Of a stretch of DNA of 64,000 bases, positions 17,712 to 25,791 are shown piece by piece. A model generated the notes under the pieces. That model saw only the letters and a list, made by a program, of their open reading frames with translations, ran no database searches and was not told where the DNA came from. The stretch lies in contig CANMIL010000007.1 in NCBI GenBank assembly GCA_947497895.1, positions 186,001 through 250,000 on the forward strand, written 5' to 3'. The stretch's first letter is position 1; every line of letters begins with the position of its first letter. This DNA comes from an uncultured Tenacibaculum sp. (GTDB lineage Bacteria; Bacteroidota; Bacteroidia; Flavobacteriales; Flavobacteriaceae). The translations under genes and the position numbers were made by a program.

Positions 17712-19055
17712 TTAATTTTCTAGCTCATATAATGCATTTACTTCGACTTCTGTCATTGGAATGTCATAAACCCTAATGTCATCAATTTTTCCAAAAATTC
17801 TTCCTTTCAATGCACTCCCTGGGAAAATTGAAGAAACAACTAGTGATGATCCTACCGATGACGAATAACGAGTATTACTCCAAACTAATCTAATAGTCCC
17901 GTTTACATAAATTTTTATTGAATTTTCATCATACGCTAAAACAACATGGTACCACTTATTTCTTTCTACAGTTATACCAGTCGATTCTTTCAAATATCCA
18001 TCATTTGTGAAAAATTTTATTTGATTATCATCATTATCCACGAATAAATGGACATCGTCTCCGTAGCTAATCGACTTAGAAGTTAATAAAAAGGCATCGT
18101 CTTTTTCTCGAGGAAGTTGGTCAAGGGAAAACCATAAAGAAAAAGACCAAGAAGGTTGGTTTAAACTAACTACACTTGGAAATTCGAAATAATTACCATT
18201 ACCGTTTAAAGTAAGAGCACTATTTTGAGTATTGTTTCTATCAGATGATATTTGACCTACATAATTTCCATGATTTTCGTTTCCACTTTCATCATTGGGA
18301 GAGTTGTTAAAAGGGTAGTACGCCAAAAGGTTAGAGTTTGATGGTAAGTCGGGATTTAAGCCGTTACAGATATTGAATGAATTGTTTATTTCTTCAGCAT
18401 CTAAAATACCATTCGAGTTTGTATCAATACCCGCTTCGATTAAATAACCACCAGCAGGGCAATTCTCGAGATTTGCTTGCTTTATGTTATATAAAGAAAT
18501 ATTTCCGTCGTTTCCATTACAAATATATTTCACATTTTCAATTTCATTTTCATCTAAAGTATTGTTTTCATTGGTGTCAATACCAGTTTCAATTTTAATA
18601 CCCCCAGTTTCACAATTCCCTCCTGGATTTTCAATACTTGTTTTTATAAGAGAATTGTCACCATCATTACCGTTACAAATGGTAAAAACGGACTGTATTT
18701 CATCAGCGTTAAGAATAGAATCATTGTTTAAATCCAATCCAGATCGAACTTTTACACCTCCATTTGAGCATGTTGATCCAGGTGCTTCTTGGATAACATC
18801 GATAAGAGTGGAGTAACCATTTAAACCGTTGCAAACGTAGTTTGTGGATGTAACTTCTTCTGGGTCGAGAGTCCCATTTGCATTACTGTCATTACCTACT
18901 TGAACTTTTATTCCACCATTAGCACAATGCTCTCCTGAGGCTTCTACCGAAGTTTTAATAAGGCTGTCTAAACCATTTCTTTCAAGTTTAAGACTTTCTT
19001 TTCCACATGATAGCAATATAAACAATCCAAATAAAGGATAAAAACGAGTTTTCAT
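17712..19055 (-). CDS. LamG-domain lipoprotein with EF-hand-like DUF7151 repeats
   Basis: A 447-residue surface lipoprotein, start placed at MKTRFYPLFG (19055) rather than at the ATG eight codons upstream. Lipobox Leu-Leu-Ser-Cys. Four tandem repeats of about 50 residues follow, each with Cys-x-x-Gly-Gly, a calcium-loop-like DxNxNGxLDxxE and a closing CNGxxG, matching the DUF7151 family. The C-terminal half (about 245-445) is a concanavalin A-like LamG domain (LLAYYPFNNSPNDESG, WSFSLWFSL, IDDIRVYD). Likely a calcium-binding, carbohydrate- or protein-binding surface protein. It lies 42 bp upstream of the BatA-domain gene; co-transcription is possible. Confidence 0.88.
   Translation of the reverse strand: MKTRFYPLFGLFILLSCGKESLKLERNGLDSLIKTSVEASGEHCANGGIKVQVGNDSNANGTLDPEEVTSTNYVCNGLNGYSTLIDVIQEAPGSTCSNGGVKVRSGLDLNNDSILNADEIQSVFTICNGNDGDNSLIKTSIENPGGNCETGGIKIETGIDTNENNTLDENEIENVKYICNGNDGNISLYNIKQANLENCPAGGYLIEAGIDTNSNGILDAEEINNSFNICNGLNPDLPSNSNLLAYYPFNNSPNDESGNENHGNYVGQISSDRNNTQNSALTLNGNGNYFEFPSVVSLNQPSWSFSLWFSLDQLPREKDDAFLLTSKSISYGDDVHLFVDNDDNQIKFFTNDGYLKESTGITVERNKWYHVVLAYDENSIKIYVNGTIRLVWSNTRYSSSVGSSLVVSSIFPGSALKGRIFGKIDDIRVYDIPMTEVEVNALYELEN
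18357..18965 (-). repeat. Four tandem protein-coding repeats (~150 bp each)
   Basis: In-frame repeats within the LamG lipoprotein gene. Each unit encodes about 50 residues with two or three conserved Cys, a Gly-Gly pair and an acidic loop of the form DxNxNGxLDxxE. The units have diverged at DNA level, so this is an old duplication rather than a recent expansion. Confidence 0.8.
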
Positions 19056-19167
19056 AGTATTTTTTTTATTTGGCGGCAAATATAAAAAGCTAGAGCGATA
19101 TGGAAAACAAACAAGTTAAAAATATGTTAGAAGACTGTTTCATTTTCGACCAAAAGTGAAATTTTAC

Positions 19168-19175
19168 TATTTTTG
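19168..19175 (+). promoter_or_regulatory. Putative -7 box (TATTTTTG), very short leader
   Basis: An exact TAnnTTTG box that ends 4 bp before the ATG at 19180. With the usual 5-8 bp to the start point, transcription would begin at or next to the start codon, implying a leaderless or nearly leaderless mRNA for the methyltransferase-bshC unit. Confidence 0.4.
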
Positions 19176-19179
19176 ATTC

Positions 19180-19845
19180 ATGACTTCAAACGAAAATGAC
19201 TGTAAAACTCCAGAAGATTTTAATCTGAAAAATCATTGGGACAAAGCATATACCAAAAACTCAACTGAAAATTTAGGGTGGTACGAAGAAAGTGCTAAGG
19301 AAAGTATAGATTTAATTGAAAAATCAGGGCTTTCAAAAGATGCTTCCATACTAAATGTAGGTGTAGGCTCATCGGTAATTATTGATGAGTTACTTGAGCA
19401 AGGTTATACTAACTTAATTGCTAACGATTTTTCAGAAAAAGCGCTTAAAGATTTAAAAGTAAGACTAAATAAAAAAGCTTCGAATGTTTCTTTCGTTTTG
19501 GATGATTTAACAAAACCAACCAAACTGCTTGAGCTACCTCAAATTGATATGTGGAATGATAGAGCAGTATTGCATTTCTTTTTGAAAGAAGAAGAGCAAA
19601 ACACTTATTTTAATCTAGTGAAACAATTGGTAAAAGCAAATGGATTTGTTGTGATAGCGGTTTTTGCAGTCGATGGTGCCGAAAAATGTTGTGGATTGCC
19701 ATTGCAAAGATACGATGTAACAATGTTGCAAGATAAACTTGGTGAAGACTTCGAATTAAAAGAGAGTTTTAATCATGTTTTTACAAATCCTTATGGTGGT
19801 GAACGACCATATATTTATGCATTGTTTCAAAGAAAAAGCTACTAA
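19180..19845 (+). CDS. Class I SAM-dependent methyltransferase
   Basis: A 221-residue Rossmann-fold methyltransferase. Motif I ASILNVGVGSSVIIDELLEQG (about 64-84) binds SAM; the acidic residue ending strand 2 is in IANDFSEKAL, and motif IV is in LPQIDMWNDRAVLHFF. The glycine loop reads Gly-Val-Gly-Ser rather than the usual Gly-x-Gly-x-Gly, and MWNDRAVLHF resembles thiopurine-methyltransferase-like and DUF-type methyltransferases acting on small molecules. The stop codon overlaps the bshC start by one base, so it is translationally coupled to bacillithiol synthesis; the substrate is unknown. Confidence 0.88.
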   Translation: MTSNENDCKTPEDFNLKNHWDKAYTKNSTENLGWYEESAKESIDLIEKSGLSKDASILNVGVGSSVIIDELLEQGYTNLIANDFSEKALKDLKVRLNKKASNVSFVLDDLTKPTKLLELPQIDMWNDRAVLHFFLKEEEQNTYFNLVKQLVKANGFVVIAVFAVDGAEKCCGLPLQRYDVTMLQDKLGEDFELKESFNHVFTNPYGGERPYIYALFQRKSY

Positions 19846-21440
19846 TGAAAACATACCAAATTCCTTTTAAAAGTACTGGTTTCTTCTCGAAAACAATGCT
19901 TGATTACCTTGAAGAACAAACTCAAATACAACCATTTTATAATAATTTTCCTTCCATTGAAGGTTTTAAACATCAGATAAAAGATAAGCAAGCGTCCTAT
20001 AGTTTAGAAACTCGAAGAAATTTATTTACTGTTCTTACTGAGCAATATAAATCCGTTACTATCTCTGAAGAAACGCAGGCGAATCTTTTAAAATTAAAGG
20101 AAACAAATACTTTTACAATAACTACAGGGCATCAGTTAAACTTATTTACTGGACCGCTTTATTTTCTTTACAAAATAATATCGGCCATTAATTTATGTGA
20201 AGAATTAGAGGATCAATTTCCTGATGAAAATTTTGTCCCTGTATATTGGATGGCAACTGAAGATCATGACTTTGATGAAATTAATTATTTTAATTTTAAA
20301 GGAATTAAAGTTCGTTGGAATTCTGAGCAAGAAGGAGGTGTAGGGAGGTTTAAAACAGAAGGATTGGATGAAGTTTTTTCGGTGTTATCAGAGCATTTTG
20401 GAACTTCTAGAAATGCGGAATATTTAAAAGAACTCTTCTCTAAAGGATATTTGGAGCACGATACTCTTGCAGATGCAACAAGATATATCGCGAATGAGTT
20501 ATTTGGCAATTACGGATTGGTAATTGTAGAAGCGGATGATGCCCGCTTAAAAAGAGAATTAATTCCTTTTGTGAAAGAGGAGTTATTTCATCAAACTTCA
20601 TATAAAAGCGTTTCGAAAACGTCAAAGTCTCTTGAAGAGAATTACAAGGTTCAAGTAAACCCAAGGGAAATTAATTTGTTTTATTTGAAAGAAGGATTAC
20701 GCGAGCGAATTGTTTTTGAAGATAATGCTTACAAAGTAAACAATACTGAGATTTCTTTTTCAAAAGAAGAAGTCGAGCAAGAACTAGAAAAGTATCCTGA
20801 GAGATTTTCTCCAAATGTAATTATACGTCCTTTATATCAGGAAGTAATTTTACCGAACCTTTGTTATATTGGAGGAGGAGGAGAGCTGGCTTATTGGATG
20901 CAATTGAAAGAGTTTTTCAATGAAGTTTCAGTACCTTTTCCAATATTATTATTAAGAAACTCTGTTCAAGTACTTACAGAAAAACAAGAACGTAAGTTGT
21001 CAACTTTGAATATTAGTATTGAAGAGTTGTTTTTAAAGCAAAATGACTTGTTAAAACTAAAAGTTAATGAAAATTCTGAGGAAACTGTTGATTTTAAAGA
21101 GCAGAGAGAATTTTTAGAAAAACAATTCGTTATGCTTAGAGAGGTAGCGAAAAAAACGGATGTATCTTTTATTGGTGCTGTAAACGCTCAGGAAAAAAAG
21201 CAATTAAAAGGACTTCAGAATTTAGAGAAACGATTGTTACGAGCCGAAAAACGCAAACAACATGAATTAGTCTCTCGTATAACAATACTTCAGGATGAAG
21301 TTTTACCGAATCAAAGTTTAGAGGAACGTCAACGAAATTTTTCAGAATATTATTTGGAATATGGAGCTTCATTTATTGATGCACTAAAAGAAAACTTAAA
21401 GCCTTTAGATTTAGAGTTTACCGTTTTGGTGATGAAGTAA
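19845..21440 (+). CDS. bshC: Bacillithiol biosynthesis cysteine-adding enzyme BshC
   Basis: The 531-residue final enzyme of bacillithiol synthesis, joining cysteine to glucosaminyl-malate. The family signatures are clear: TITTGHQLNLFTGPLYFLYKII near 95-115, VPVYWMATEDHDFDEINYFNF near 131-151, and NVIIRPLYQEVILPNLCYIGGGGELAYW near 326-352. A long coiled-coil segment follows near 440-490, as in Bacillus BshC. Length is normal. It follows the methyltransferase with a one-base overlap. Its presence implies that the organism uses bacillithiol as low-molecular-weight thiol; bshA and bshB are not in this window. Confidence 0.96.
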   Translation: MKTYQIPFKSTGFFSKTMLDYLEEQTQIQPFYNNFPSIEGFKHQIKDKQASYSLETRRNLFTVLTEQYKSVTISEETQANLLKLKETNTFTITTGHQLNLFTGPLYFLYKIISAINLCEELEDQFPDENFVPVYWMATEDHDFDEINYFNFKGIKVRWNSEQEGGVGRFKTEGLDEVFSVLSEHFGTSRNAEYLKELFSKGYLEHDTLADATRYIANELFGNYGLVIVEADDARLKRELIPFVKEELFHQTSYKSVSKTSKSLEENYKVQVNPREINLFYLKEGLRERIVFEDNAYKVNNTEISFSKEEVEQELEKYPERFSPNVIIRPLYQEVILPNLCYIGGGGELAYWMQLKEFFNEVSVPFPILLLRNSVQVLTEKQERKLSTLNISIEELFLKQNDLLKLKVNENSEETVDFKEQREFLEKQFVMLREVAKKTDVSFIGAVNAQEKKQLKGLQNLEKRLLRAEKRKQHELVSRITILQDEVLPNQSLEERQRNFSEYYLEYGASFIDALKENLKPLDLEFTVLVMK

Positions 21441-21526
21441 AGTACATTTTGTAGACCTTCGTCAATTTTGATGCTCTCTCATATGCTTTCGAAGCATGAA
21501 TAGTTTTTACAATAAAAAATAAACGG

Positions 21527-22294
21527 ATGAAAGGGAAATTAATAATTGCGATTTGCTTAATGTTCTTTAAAGTGTCTCTGGGACAAACGAAAACAGTACA
21601 TGTATTTGTAGCGTTGTGTGATAATCAATTTCAAGGTATCGTGCCAGTACCGAAAAAGTTAGGTGATGGAAAAGATCCTAAGAATAATTTGTACTGGGGA
21701 GCTGTTTATGGAGTTAAGTCTTATTTAAAATATAAGACTAAGGATTGGCAGTTTATAAAAAAGGTAATTCCATCAAAACCTAATGTTCTGGAAAAATTGT
21801 TGTTCAAACATGCAACAAAAGAGGTGTATCTTTTAGCAGAGGCATATGATGGTGAGTTTATAAAATCATGCGTTGAAGACTTTTTAAAAGCGTCGAATGG
21901 GCAGAATAAAGAAACTCTTTCATATAATGATCGAGAACTTGGTTTTGGAGGTAATGCAGACTTAGTGGCTTATATTGGTCATGATGGTTTAATGGATTTC
22001 AATGTTGATATTAACTATAAAAAGACAAGTTCTGATAAGAGGAAAGATGCAATTATTTTAGCGTGTTTTAGTAAGGATTATTTTTCTCCTGAGGTCCAAC
22101 AAAGTGGGGTGAATCCAATTTTATGGACGACTCATTTAATGGCTCCAGAAGCATATACGTTGAAATCTGCAATTGATGGTTGGATGCTAAACAAAGATGG
22201 AAATCAAATAAAAGAAAGAGCGGCTCAGGTTTATAACAAATATCAAAAGTGTGGTATACGAGGTGCTAAAAACTTGTTCACTTCTGGTTTTTAA
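21527..22294 (+). CDS. Secreted protein with caspase-like His/Cys pattern
   Basis: A 255-residue exported protein (signal peptide about 1-20, ending Ser-Leu-Gly-Gln) that I do not recognise by name. After cleavage it begins with a hydrophobic strand HVFVALCDN. Two further strand-end motifs resemble clan CD cysteine peptidases: DLVAYIGHDG (146-154, His152) and DAIILACFS (174-182, Cys180). In caspase, gingipain and CHAT folds the catalytic His-Gly follows one strand and Ala-Cys ends the next, with similar spacing. The His is followed by Asp-Gly rather than Gly, so this is a fold-level inference. It lies 86 bp after bshC, with a small membrane protein 11 bp downstream. Confidence 0.7.
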   Translation: MKGKLIIAICLMFFKVSLGQTKTVHVFVALCDNQFQGIVPVPKKLGDGKDPKNNLYWGAVYGVKSYLKYKTKDWQFIKKVIPSKPNVLEKLLFKHATKEVYLLAEAYDGEFIKSCVEDFLKASNGQNKETLSYNDRELGFGGNADLVAYIGHDGLMDFNVDINYKKTSSDKRKDAIILACFSKDYFSPEVQQSGVNPILWTTHLMAPEAYTLKSAIDGWMLNKDGNQIKERAAQVYNKYQKCGIRGAKNLFTSGF

Positions 22295-22305
22295 ATAATT
22301 GAAGT

Positions 22306-22719
22306 TTGAGTTTCTGGCGTAACATATTATTAAAATTACTTCTTGTAGGTTTCGTTTTATTTACAATTCATGGTCATGTCTGGCTTATTTTTCTTTACTT
22401 TATTTTGAAAGATTCAAGTTTAATAGGAAGCTTCGATTCTTACTTTGCTCTTTTTGCCAATGTTATTTACATTTTACTTTCTATATTGTATTTAAAGGAG
22501 TTGTTCTTCGGATATAATGCCTTATCAAAACGAAAGACCTATCAATCTCTTATTTTGATTAGTATCTTGGTTATACCTTATTTTACTGGTCATGCAGATT
22601 TTGTAATTAGCGAAACGGATGGAGATAGTATTGAAATGTATATTATTTTAATATTTACCATATTGGTACCTTTCGCATTGATAGCTCATAGAATTTTAAC
22701 CTTGAGAAAAAATAATTAG
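22306..22719 (+). CDS. Small four-helix membrane protein
   Basis: A 137-residue protein with about four hydrophobic helices (roughly 8-30, 42-62, 78-95 and 108-127) and a basic C-terminus. No ATG is available near the front, so translation probably starts at TTG 22306, 11 bp after the preceding stop. No family recognised. It sits directly behind the caspase-like secreted protein and is probably co-transcribed with it. Confidence 0.65.
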   Translation: MSFWRNILLKLLLVGFVLFTIHGHVWLIFLYFILKDSSLIGSFDSYFALFANVIYILLSILYLKELFFGYNALSKRKTYQSLILISILVIPYFTGHADFVISETDGDSIEMYIILIFTILVPFALIAHRILTLRKNN

Positions 22720-22791
22720 AGAAGCTATTTCCTAAAAATTGAATTCTTTTTAGTTGCTTTGCAACTTAAGCGACAATTAGTTTAGATTACC

Positions 22792-23637
22792 ATGAAATCA
22801 TTACATCCCAATAATATTCATAATAAAGGATACGACTTTGAACTACTTTTAAAAAGCAATTCGAATTTAAAGCCATTTATTCAAGACAAACATGGAAAAC
22901 AAACTATTGATTTTTCAAATCCTGTTGCTGTTAAAACGTTGAATAAGGCGATTCTAAAAACGTATTATAAGATTAACTTTTGGGAGTTTCCTGATGAAAA
23001 CTTGTGTCCTCCAATTCCTGGAAGGGTCGATTATATTCATTATTTGGCGGATTTAATAAAAGGAGAAACTAACGTGAAAGTTCTTGATATCGGTACAGGA
23101 GCTACTTGTATTTATCCTCTTTTGGGAACTGCTGTTTACAACTGGAGTTTCGTCGCTATTGATGTTGATCAGAAATCGCTAGAAATCGCAGAAAAGAACA
23201 TTAAGGAGAATGATCTAAGAGATAAGATAGAACTTCGATATCAAAAGGATTCTTCCAATGTTTTAAAAGGTGTTATAAATAAAGACGATGTATTTACCTT
23301 AACAATGTGCAATCCTCCATTTTACGCTTCTCCCGAGGAAGCTAGAGGAGCTAATAAACGAAAAAGTAGGAATCTAGGTAATACCGTTATCCGAAATTTT
23401 GCAGGAGTCGATAATGAGTTATGGTACAAGGGAGGTGAAAAAGCCTTTCTTCATAATTATTTATATCAGAGTTCTCTCTTTCCAAAATCAAGTTTATGGT
23501 TCACGAGTTTAGTTTCGAAAAAAGAAAACGTTAAAAGTTTAGAGACATCAGGTAAAAAACTTGGGGTAACTAAGTTTAAGATTATTCAAATGAATCAAGG
23601 GAACAAAGTTACCCGTATTGTTTGTTGGCAGTTTTAA
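22792..23637 (+). CDS. rlmF: 23S rRNA (adenine(1618)-N6)-methyltransferase
   Basis: A 281-residue rRNA methyltransferase that modifies A1618 of 23S rRNA. The family opening LHPNNIHNKGYDF is at 3-15. The SAM-binding motif VLDIGTGATCIYPLLG lies near 97-112, and the N6-adenine catalytic motif NPPF near 175-178 is followed by YASPEEARGANKRKSRN, a RlmF hallmark. Length is normal. A small perfect hairpin (AGTTGC-TTT-GCAACT, 22752-22766) lies in the leader. Monocistronic. Confidence 0.95.
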   Translation: MKSLHPNNIHNKGYDFELLLKSNSNLKPFIQDKHGKQTIDFSNPVAVKTLNKAILKTYYKINFWEFPDENLCPPIPGRVDYIHYLADLIKGETNVKVLDIGTGATCIYPLLGTAVYNWSFVAIDVDQKSLEIAEKNIKENDLRDKIELRYQKDSSNVLKGVINKDDVFTLTMCNPPFYASPEEARGANKRKSRNLGNTVIRNFAGVDNELWYKGGEKAFLHNYLYQSSLFPKSSLWFTSLVSKKENVKSLETSGKKLGVTKFKIIQMNQGNKVTRIVCWQF

Positions 23638-23690
23638 TCGAAGGACGATAGCCAAGTGTTTAATTGCCCATATACCTGCATTGAAGTAGT

Positions 23691-24290
23691 TTATTTATCG
23701 TATAAATCACTTTTAATATTTGAAATCTCTTTAAGTTTTTTCATTTCTTTTTGAACACCTTTACGAATAACAATAAAGAGTATTATACCAATAACAACAT
23801 AAGATATGTTCATTAGTATAACTTGCCACTTCGGTAAATAAATACTAAATTCAGGTGTAATCATAAAAAAGCCTGCTGTATAAAGTGCTATAATCGTAGG
23901 AGCAATTATTTCATGAATAAACTTTCTATACGAATGGAATTTGGCCGTGTTTTCAACTGTTTTCAACATGTCGTCAAGTTTATTTATTCTTTTTGCTTTA
24001 CCAATACTTACCATTTCAATACATATTCGAACAATCAGTCCTAAAATCATCAATCCAGCACCAATTCTGCTGAGTAAATGTTTTACAGGTGCCACATAAT
24101 AAAAGAAGAGCGATATCACGACACATGTAGTAATTAGTGTTAGTATTGTACCATAATAAAAGAAGAAGTTTTCTTTCTGATTCTTTCTAATTTTATCATA
24201 AATAAGATTAATCTTTTCGGTTCCTGATTTTCGTTGCTCTTTATCTTCGTTCCAATTTTCCTGTAATTGTTTAAAATCCATACTCATCAT
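23691..24290 (-). CDS. Membrane protein, possible anti-sigma partner
   Basis: A 199-residue protein with a soluble N-terminus (about 1-38, rich in charged residues) and four hydrophobic helices (about 42-65, 73-92, 122-140 and 153-174), ending in a Lys-rich tail. No family recognised. It overlaps the preceding ECF sigma gene by one base (TAATG), so the two are translationally coupled; the cytoplasmic N-terminus followed by membrane helices fits an anti-sigma role, but no zinc-binding (ZAS) motif is present. Last gene of a three-gene operon. Confidence 0.7.
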   Translation of the reverse strand: MMSMDFKQLQENWNEDKEQRKSGTEKINLIYDKIRKNQKENFFFYYGTILTLITTCVVISLFFYYVAPVKHLLSRIGAGLMILGLIVRICIEMVSIGKAKRINKLDDMLKTVENTAKFHSYRKFIHEIIAPTIIALYTAGFFMITPEFSIYLPKWQVILMNISYVVIGIILFIVIRKGVQKEMKKLKEISNIKSDLYDK

Positions 24291-24787
24291 TACATATTTT
24301 TAAGAATTTTCTCAAGACGTTTTTTTACTCTGTGTATTTTGACTCGAACGTTAATCGCTGAAATTCCCATGATTTCAGCAATGGTGTCATTATCTTCATT
24401 TTCCAATACCATCATAATTAACAGGCGATCTACTTTTTTTAAGTTACCTATGGCTTTGTAAAGGTTCGATATAGAGTTTTTGTTTGAGACTTCATCAGTA
24501 GTTTCCTCAATGACTTCTTTAAACTCTTGTGTTCTAATCTCTCCTTTTTTACTTTCTTTTTTTACAAACTGTAAACAAGTATTTACTGTTATTCGATAAA
24601 TCCAAGTTTTGTAAGAAGATAATTCCTTGAATTTATGAAGATTGTTCCATACACTTATAAATACTTCTTGTGACAAATCATTTGCAGAATCCTGATCCCC
24701 TTTAACAAATCCAAGACACATTTGTAATACCATAGCTTGGTTTTGTTCGTATATCCGTTCAAAGATTTCTTTATTATTGGTTATCAT
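24290..24787 (-). CDS. ECF-type RNA polymerase sigma factor
   Basis: A 165-residue sigma-70 family factor. Region 2 includes QMCLGFVKGDQDSANDLSQEVFISVW and YKTWIYRITVNTCLQF (about 17-75). Region 4 covers NLKKVDRLLIMMVLENEDNDTIAEIMGISAINVRVKIHRVKKRL (about 117-160). Its start overlaps the end of the upstream alpha/beta hydrolase gene by 14 bp and its stop overlaps the membrane protein gene by one base. The target promoters are not identifiable here. Confidence 0.92.
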   Translation of the reverse strand: MITNNKEIFERIYEQNQAMVLQMCLGFVKGDQDSANDLSQEVFISVWNNLHKFKELSSYKTWIYRITVNTCLQFVKKESKKGEIRTQEFKEVIEETTDEVSNKNSISNLYKAIGNLKKVDRLLIMMVLENEDNDTIAEIMGISAINVRVKIHRVKKRLEKILKNM

Positions 24788-25655
24788 TGGTAAGAAAGTT
24801 ATTCAAGGTTTGGTAAAACCATTCAGGTTGATCAAACATAACAAAGTGTTTACTATTTGAAGCCATTACAATCGATTTATTTCTTAATAGCTTATATTGT
24901 TTTTCGAAGTTCTTTTTTGCAATTTCAACACTAGGAAAAGATGCACCAATAATTAATGTTTCACATGCTACTTTTCGTAAAGATTCTCTTAAATCTAATT
25001 TTAATAGATCCGTATATCCATATACCCAAGTTTTTCTATCTGCCCGAAGTATCCAATTAGATATAGTTTGTATTTTATCCTTATCATTAGCCATATTGCT
25101 GGCCATCATGGTAGTCATTCCTTTAAATTGATTGTCATCCATTTCCAACATTTGTTTGTTGTATGGGCTTTCATAGAATAAGTATTCAGGTTTAACATTT
25201 GGCATCATCACTTCTCGCATACATGGAAGAGAATCTACCAGTATCATTTTTGTTACTTTTTTTGGAAATGCAGCAGAGATATCAATAGCAAGATTCCCAC
25301 CCATACTATGACCAATAATAGTTATGTTTTCTAGTTTGTTTTTTTCAATAAACTTCAGAATCGCGTTTTTTACATTGGCATACCAAGGCATTTCAATGGG
25401 GGCGTTCCCATTAAATCCAGCATAAGAAAAATAATAAGCTTTACCTTTTAGTTTTAATTGAGTATTAGTTTCTTTCCAAATAGCTCCTGAAACTGTAAAC
25501 CCAGGCAAGTACAAAATAGGATTTCCTTTACCTTCAAAAGAAATATGAATAGGGTTGTTCGAATTTACTTTCTTTGTATTATTTTGAAAGGCATAAATAA
25601 AAGAAGATAATAGTAGTATTGTTACTAGAAAAGTGGTTTTTATAAAATGTGTCAT
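24774..25655 (-). CDS. Secreted alpha/beta hydrolase
   Basis: A 293-residue exported hydrolase, start placed at MTHFIKTTFL (25655), which gives a clean signal peptide (about 1-23, ending Tyr-Ala-Phe-Gln); a longer frame from 25694 would add 13 polar residues. The nucleophile elbow GHSMGGN and oxyanion segment ILYLPGFTVSGAIW are typical of monofunctional esterases/lipases, and the base His is likely in SNSKHFVMFDQPEWF. First gene of the hydrolase-sigma-membrane protein operon, an unusual partner for a sigma factor. Substrate unknown. Confidence 0.85.
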   Translation of the reverse strand: MTHFIKTTFLVTILLLSSFIYAFQNNTKKVNSNNPIHISFEGKGNPILYLPGFTVSGAIWKETNTQLKLKGKAYYFSYAGFNGNAPIEMPWYANVKNAILKFIEKNKLENITIIGHSMGGNLAIDISAAFPKKVTKMILVDSLPCMREVMMPNVKPEYLFYESPYNKQMLEMDDNQFKGMTTMMASNMANDKDKIQTISNWILRADRKTWVYGYTDLLKLDLRESLRKVACETLIIGASFPSVEIAKKNFEKQYKLLRNKSIVMASNSKHFVMFDQPEWFYQTLNNFLTNDNQ

Positions 25656-25791
25656 AATATATTTTTTAAAGTTGGTTTTACCCTTTGATTCCAAAAAATA
25701 TATTTGTTACACTTTTGAATTAATTTTTTTCTGTTTTATTTTAAGTTAAGTAGAAAATCGGTGAATTTATATTGGTTAAATTTTATGATTA

